A DNA stretch of 64,000 bases from Bacillus sp. B-jedd. GTDB lineage: Bacteria; Bacillota; Bacilli; Bacillales; Cytobacillaceae. Below, in pieces: positions 60,689-64,000 of this stretch; position 1 is the stretch's first letter, and each line of letters opens with the position of its first letter. The stretch is taken from contig NZ_CCXR01000001.1 in the NCBI RefSeq assembly GCF_000821085.1, positions 1,261,001 through 1,325,000 on the forward strand, given 5' to 3'. The translations under genes and the position numbers were made by a program. The notes below the pieces were generated by a model. The model was not told the DNA's origin. It made no database searches and saw only the letters and a list, made by a program, of their open reading frames with translations.

Positions 60689-61738
60689 ATGAGGGTTACA
60701 AAAGAACAGCTTAAGAATTTAATTACAAAAAAACTTCATAAAGCAGGTCTGTCGGAGGAGCATGCTGGCGGGGTCGCGGAAGTACTGGTCCACGCCGATG
60801 CCAGGGGCGTGCATTCCCACGGCGCGATGCGGGTCGAATATTATGCTGAAAGGATTTCAAAGGGCGGTACAAATACGAAGCCGGATTTCAAATTCGAGAA
60901 AACAGGACCATGTTCCGCTATTTTTGATGGCGATAATGGGGCTGGCCATGTTGCTTCAAAACTCGCAATGGACGAAGCGATCCAAATGGCCAAGGAAAAT
61001 GGCATTGCCGTTGTCGGAGTAAAAAGAATTGGCCACAGCGGGGCACTTTCCTACTTTGTCCAACAGGCAGTGGAGGCGGACCTAGTCGGCATTTCCGTCT
61101 GCCAATCAGACCCGATGGTTGTGCCGTTTGGCGGCGCTGAGCCGTATTACGGAACGAACCCAATTGCTTTCGGCGCGCCAGGGAAGGATGGCGAGCATAT
61201 TATTTTTGACATGGCAACGACGATCCAGGCATGGGGGAAAATCCTCCATGCACGGTCGAAAAATGAATCAATCCCTGACACATGGGCCGTTGACAGCAAC
61301 GGCGAGCCGACAACAGACCCTTTCAAGGTGAATGCATTGCTGCCAATCGCCGGGCCAAAGGGCTATGGGCTGATGATGATGGTCGATGTGCTTTCCGGAG
61401 TCCTGCTTGGCCTCCCGTTCGGAAACAAGGTCAGTTCCATGTACCATGATTTGACAGAAGGCCGAAACCTCGGCCAGCTTCACATCGTCATTAATCCGGA
61501 ATTCTTTGCAGGGCTGGGCGTCTTTAAGGACGCGATTGCCCAGTCAATCAAAGATTTAAAAGAAATCAAACCTGCTCCAGGGTTCGATCAGGTCTACTAT
61601 CCAGGTGAGCCGAACGTACTTACAGAACAGGAGTATGAAAAGAACGGCATTGAAATCGTCGATGACATTTATGAATACCTTGTTTCTGATGTCATCCACA
61701 ACAATGCATTTGACAACAAAGGAGCTTTTGCAAAATAA
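60689..61738 (+). CDS. allD: ureidoglycolate dehydrogenase-like (malate/L-lactate dehydrogenase type 2 family)
   Basis: The ATG at 60689 (MRVTKEQLKNLITKKLHKAG) lies 8 nt after GAGG; the upstream GTG has no site. The 349-aa protein is highly similar to AllD as I remember it: VLVHADARGVHSHGAMRVEY, ERISKGGTNTKPDF, IGHSGALSYFVQQA, CQSDPMVVPFGGAE, GPKGYGLMMMVDVLSGVLLG, QLHIVINPEFF, APGFDQVYYPGEPN. AllD oxidises (S)-ureidoglycolate to oxalurate with NAD in allantoin breakdown. No other allantoin gene is nearby, so a related 2-hydroxyacid substrate is possible. Monocistronic. Confidence 0.85.
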   Translation: MRVTKEQLKNLITKKLHKAGLSEEHAGGVAEVLVHADARGVHSHGAMRVEYYAERISKGGTNTKPDFKFEKTGPCSAIFDGDNGAGHVASKLAMDEAIQMAKENGIAVVGVKRIGHSGALSYFVQQAVEADLVGISVCQSDPMVVPFGGAEPYYGTNPIAFGAPGKDGEHIIFDMATTIQAWGKILHARSKNESIPDTWAVDSNGEPTTDPFKVNALLPIAGPKGYGLMMMVDVLSGVLLGLPFGNKVSSMYHDLTEGRNLGQLHIVINPEFFAGLGVFKDAIAQSIKDLKEIKPAPGFDQVYYPGEPNVLTEQEYEKNGIEIVDDIYEYLVSDVIHNNAFDNKGAFAK

Positions 61739-61750
61739 ACTACCATTTCC

Positions 61751-61788
61751 AAGAGGGGCGGCCGCTGGCTGCTCTTTTGTTTTTTCTA
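61751..61788 (+). terminator. terminator of the allD-like gene
   Basis: AAGAG-GGGC-GGCC-GCT-GGC-TG-CTCTT followed by TTGTTTTTT. Confidence 0.7.
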
Positions 61789-61930
61789 AAGCCACGGCCT
61801 TGAACGGAAGAAAATTCGTACGCATGATATACTAAGATTATTGTTTCCTTCTGCGGGTATTCCCGGTCTCACCAAGGCCGCCAGGATTCCGTCAATCGAA
61901 ACAGCCATCACCCGACAAAGGAAGATTTCC

Positions 61931-62545
61931 ATGCGAACAAAAATTCCTGTGTATGAACAGATTGCGATTGATATTGCGAACCGCATTTACAATGAAAAAT
62001 ATAAGGTGGGCGAAAAGATACACGGCCGATCGACACTTGCGAGTGAATACAATGTTTCACCGGAAACCGTCCGCAAAGCGATTAAAATCCTGGAAGACGT
62101 CGATATTGTTAAATCGGAGAAGGGAGCGGGCGTGGTCATTTCCTCAAGGGAAAACGCGCTGACATACATAAACCGCTTCTCGAATCTTGAAACAGTGAAG
62201 GATATGGAGAAGAAACTGAGAAGGATTATGACTGACAGGACCCAGTTGGATCACCAGCTCTTTGAAACGATCGAAAAAATTGTGGATTATTCGGATAAGC
62301 TCCGTTACACGAATCCGCTTGTGCCGATAGAAGTGGAGATTGGCGCGGATAGTTCCCAAATCGGCAAAACCATTTCCGACATGAAGTTTTGGCAGAACAC
62401 CGGCGGGACAATTGTCGGGCTGAAGAGGGAAGGGGAGATCATCATTTCGCCAGGCCCTTATGCGAGTATTGAGGCTGGTGACATCCTGCTCATTATAGGG
62501 AACGAAGCGACATATGACCGGGTAATTGATTTTTTGAAAGAATAA
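61931..62545 (+). CDS. BusR-like GntR regulator with RCK_C domain
   Basis: The ATG at 61931 (MRTKIPVYEQIAIDIANRIY) follows AAAGGAAG; the longer frame from 61841 has no site. The 204-aa protein combines a GntR-type winged helix (GRSTLASEYNVSPETVRKA), a linker coiled coil (residues about 95-120) and a C-terminal TrkA_C/RCK_C domain (EIGADSSQIGKTISDMKFW, GDILLIIGNEATYDRVIDF). This is the architecture of BusR, which binds c-di-AMP and represses the glycine-betaine transporter BusAB. An osmolyte ABC permease/binding-protein gene lies convergent to it, 58 bp away. Size agrees with BusR. Confidence 0.87.
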   Translation: MRTKIPVYEQIAIDIANRIYNEKYKVGEKIHGRSTLASEYNVSPETVRKAIKILEDVDIVKSEKGAGVVISSRENALTYINRFSNLETVKDMEKKLRRIMTDRTQLDHQLFETIEKIVDYSDKLRYTNPLVPIEVEIGADSSQIGKTISDMKFWQNTGGTIVGLKREGEIIISPGPYASIEAGDILLIIGNEATYDRVIDFLKE

Positions 62546-62603
62546 AGGGACGGTTCCGTGCCTCCTTCGGGTTTGAAGGAAGCGCTGGAACCGTCCCCTT
62601 TGC
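62544..62603. repeat. dispersed hairpin element between the BusR-like and permease genes
   Basis: GGGACGGTTCC pairs with GGAACCGTCCC, with inner CCTTCGG-GTTTGAAGG. Flanked by AAA and TTT, it can terminate both convergent genes. Confidence 0.88.
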
Positions 62604-64000
62604 TTATTCTACCAATCCTTCTTCGATGAGGAAGTCTTTGGCGACTTTCTTTGGTGATTGCTTAAGGCTGTCGACGCGGTAGTTGAGTTCGCGCATTTTT
62701 TCGTCTGTGAGCTTTCCTGCGAGCATTTCAAGTGTTTCTTTTAGTTCCGGATGTGCTTTGAGAGTGTCTTCGCGCACTAATGGAACGGCATAATAAGGCG
62801 GGAAGAATTGCTTGTCGTCTTCCAATACCTTCAATTTGAATTCTTCAAGGAGGCCATCTGTTGAGAAGGCGTCGATTACATCACTTTCCTTGCTCTTAAT
62901 GGCCGTATAGCGGAGTCCGCCATCCACCGCGCGGAGGTCGCCGAAGTCCATGTTATACGTTTTGGAGAGCCCTGGCAGCCCGTCGACCCTGTTCGTAAAT
63001 TCAATCGTCGCACCTACAGTCAGTTCATTGCTGACGGCAGCTAGGTCCGAGAACGTTTCAAGCCCGTATTTGTCGGCTGTATCCTGCCGGACAGCAAGCG
63101 TATACGTGTTATTGAAACCAAGCGGCTTCAGCGTTTTAATACCGAATTGTTTTTCGAACTCATCATGGACGGTTTGGAAAACTTCATCCGGATTGTTTGA
63201 AACTTCCTTTTTCAAAATAGTGACAAGGCCAGTCCCTGTATATTCAATATACGTATCAACATCGCCTTTTTTCAACGCACTGAATACGACCTGTGTGCCG
63301 CCTAGATTCAGCTTGCGCTCAACCTGGATATCTGTTTTGGCTTCAATTAGGTCTGCCGCCATATTGGCGAGAATGACCGATTCCGTAAAGTTTTTGGAGC
63401 CAATGGAGATTTTTTCTTTTGCGCCAACCATGTTAAATGCATAAGAAACGCCTATTCCAATGACAAGGATGCCAATCAAGGCAGGAAGGGCGGCTTTTTT
63501 TGCAAAGGATGGCTTCGACCTTTTTGATGAAGCGGCCATTTTTGTCGTATAGGATAGCCTTGACTCAAGCCTGCCGACTGCAAAATCAATAAGCAAAGCG
63601 AGGATACATGCAGGGATCGCTCCCGCAAGAATCATATTGTTATCAACAGTTGAAACCCCTGAGAAGACCAGGTAGCCAAGCCCGCCCGCTCCGACGAACG
63701 CGGCGATGGTCATCAGTCCAACGGCTGTAACAGCTGATATTCTCACACCTGCCATGATGATCGGAAAGGCAAGAGGAAGCTGGATTTTTCGCATGATCTG
63801 GCTATTTGTAAGCCCGATTCCGCGAGCCGCCTCAAGAATATCACGATCGATATTCGTCAGCCCGGTATATGTGTTCTTCACAATCGGAAGCAGGGAATAC
63901 AGAACGACCATGACGATGGCCGGCGTACTGCCGATACCGATAAACGGAATCAGGAAACCAAGCAGCGCCAGGCTTGGAACCGCCTGGACGACGTTTGCAG
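62604..64000 (-). CDS. osmoprotectant ABC transporter permease fused to substrate-binding domain (partial)
   Basis: The frame is open to the window end, so the N-terminus is missing; it reads ...VPSLALLGFLIPFIGIGSTP before the first visible ATG at 63911. The permease part shows DRDILEAARGIGLTNSQIM (the EAA loop) and several helices. After a linker helix (FAKKAALPALIGILVIGIGV) comes an OpuAC/OpuF-type binding domain: KISIGSKNFTESVILANM, YIEYTGTGLVTIL, DLRAVDGGLRYTAIKSKESDVIDAFSTDG quoted in part. It imports glycine betaine, choline or a related osmolyte with an ATPase encoded to the right. It is probably regulated by the convergent BusR-like protein. Confidence 0.9.
   Translation of the reverse strand, partial: ANVVQAVPSLALLGFLIPFIGIGSTPAIVMVVLYSLLPIVKNTYTGLTNIDRDILEAARGIGLTNSQIMRKIQLPLAFPIIMAGVRISAVTAVGLMTIAAFVGAGGLGYLVFSGVSTVDNNMILAGAIPACILALLIDFAVGRLESRLSYTTKMAASSKRSKPSFAKKAALPALIGILVIGIGVSYAFNMVGAKEKISIGSKNFTESVILANMAADLIEAKTDIQVERKLNLGGTQVVFSALKKGDVDTYIEYTGTGLVTILKKEVSNNPDEVFQTVHDEFEKQFGIKTLKPLGFNNTYTLAVRQDTADKYGLETFSDLAAVSNELTVGATIEFTNRVDGLPGLSKTYNMDFGDLRAVDGGLRYTAIKSKESDVIDAFSTDGLLEEFKLKVLEDDKQFFPPYYAVPLVREDTLKAHPELKETLEMLAGKLTDEKMRELNYRVDSLKQSPKKVAKDFLIEEGLVE

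Overview
The window looks like chromosome of a spore-forming, low-to-mid-GC Gram-positive bacterium of the Bacillaceae. Evidence: strong AGGAGG-type ribosome binding sites, frequent TTG/GTG starts, a YhcN/YlaJ spore lipoprotein with a sigma-G-like promoter, YjcZ-type spore microproteins, PhoP-, CcpA- and Rex-like operators, a BsuPI-type lipoprotein, a LytST pair and many intrinsic terminators. No rRNA, tRNA, CRISPR array, transposase or prophage block was seen. Genus is not assigned.

Layout. 1-5 kb: the N-terminal half of a BglG/LicT-type antiterminator (minus strand, cut by the window edge), a 22-aa leader-like ORF, and a 1026-aa GNAT fusion overlapping an amidohydrolase. 5-7.5 kb: two non-coding tandem arrays, both with exactly 52-bp period and an inverted repeat in every unit, on either side of a YhcN-like gene. 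7.5-16 kb: a Dph6-like PP-loop enzyme, lipoproteins (one with a vWA domain), a probably decayed membrane gene, a Na/Pi cotransporter with PhoP-box-like repeats upstream, two YjcZ microproteins and a DUF4317 gene. 16-20.5 kb: a Vpr-like secreted subtilase, a BsuPI lipoprotein, an MTH1187-type protein and an ASCH protein. 21.4-30.2 kb: a tightly packed four-gene island (PLD/SNF2 helicase, DUF4391 protein, type III Mod, type III Res), probably phage defence, with a dispersed hairpin repeat on each side. 30-38 kb: SstT, an amidase, an M20 peptidase and a kinase-isomerase-class II aldolase operon for 5'-methylthioribose/5-deoxyribose salvage. 38-45.6 kb (minus strand): a second subtilase, CstA with a translationally coupled 49-aa partner and a perfect cre site, a LytST two-component system and a nuclease-excalibur protein. 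45.8-52.5 kb: ThuA-like protein, methyltransferase, DUF1450, TrhO, an MFS exporter and small proteins. 52.7-60.5 kb: a histidine kinase/response regulator pair followed by an anaerobic-respiration-type operon (flavoprotein, tetraheme cytochrome c, NapC/CymA-type quinol dehydrogenase, Tat-dependent flavoprotein, TatA), with a Rex-like operator just upstream of the first flavoprotein gene. 60.7-64 kb: an AllD-like dehydrogenase, a BusR-like GntR-RCK regulator and the 3' part of an osmolyte ABC permease/binding-protein fusion.

The best candidates for new biology are the two 52-bp hairpin arrays with covarying arms, the dual-helicase type III restriction island, and the Gram-positive flavoprotein/multiheme reductase operon, whose two flavoproteins differ at active-site positions. 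Nine copies of an intergenic hairpin family also occur, usually where a terminator is expected. All functional calls rest on motif recognition from reading the sequence; no searches were run.
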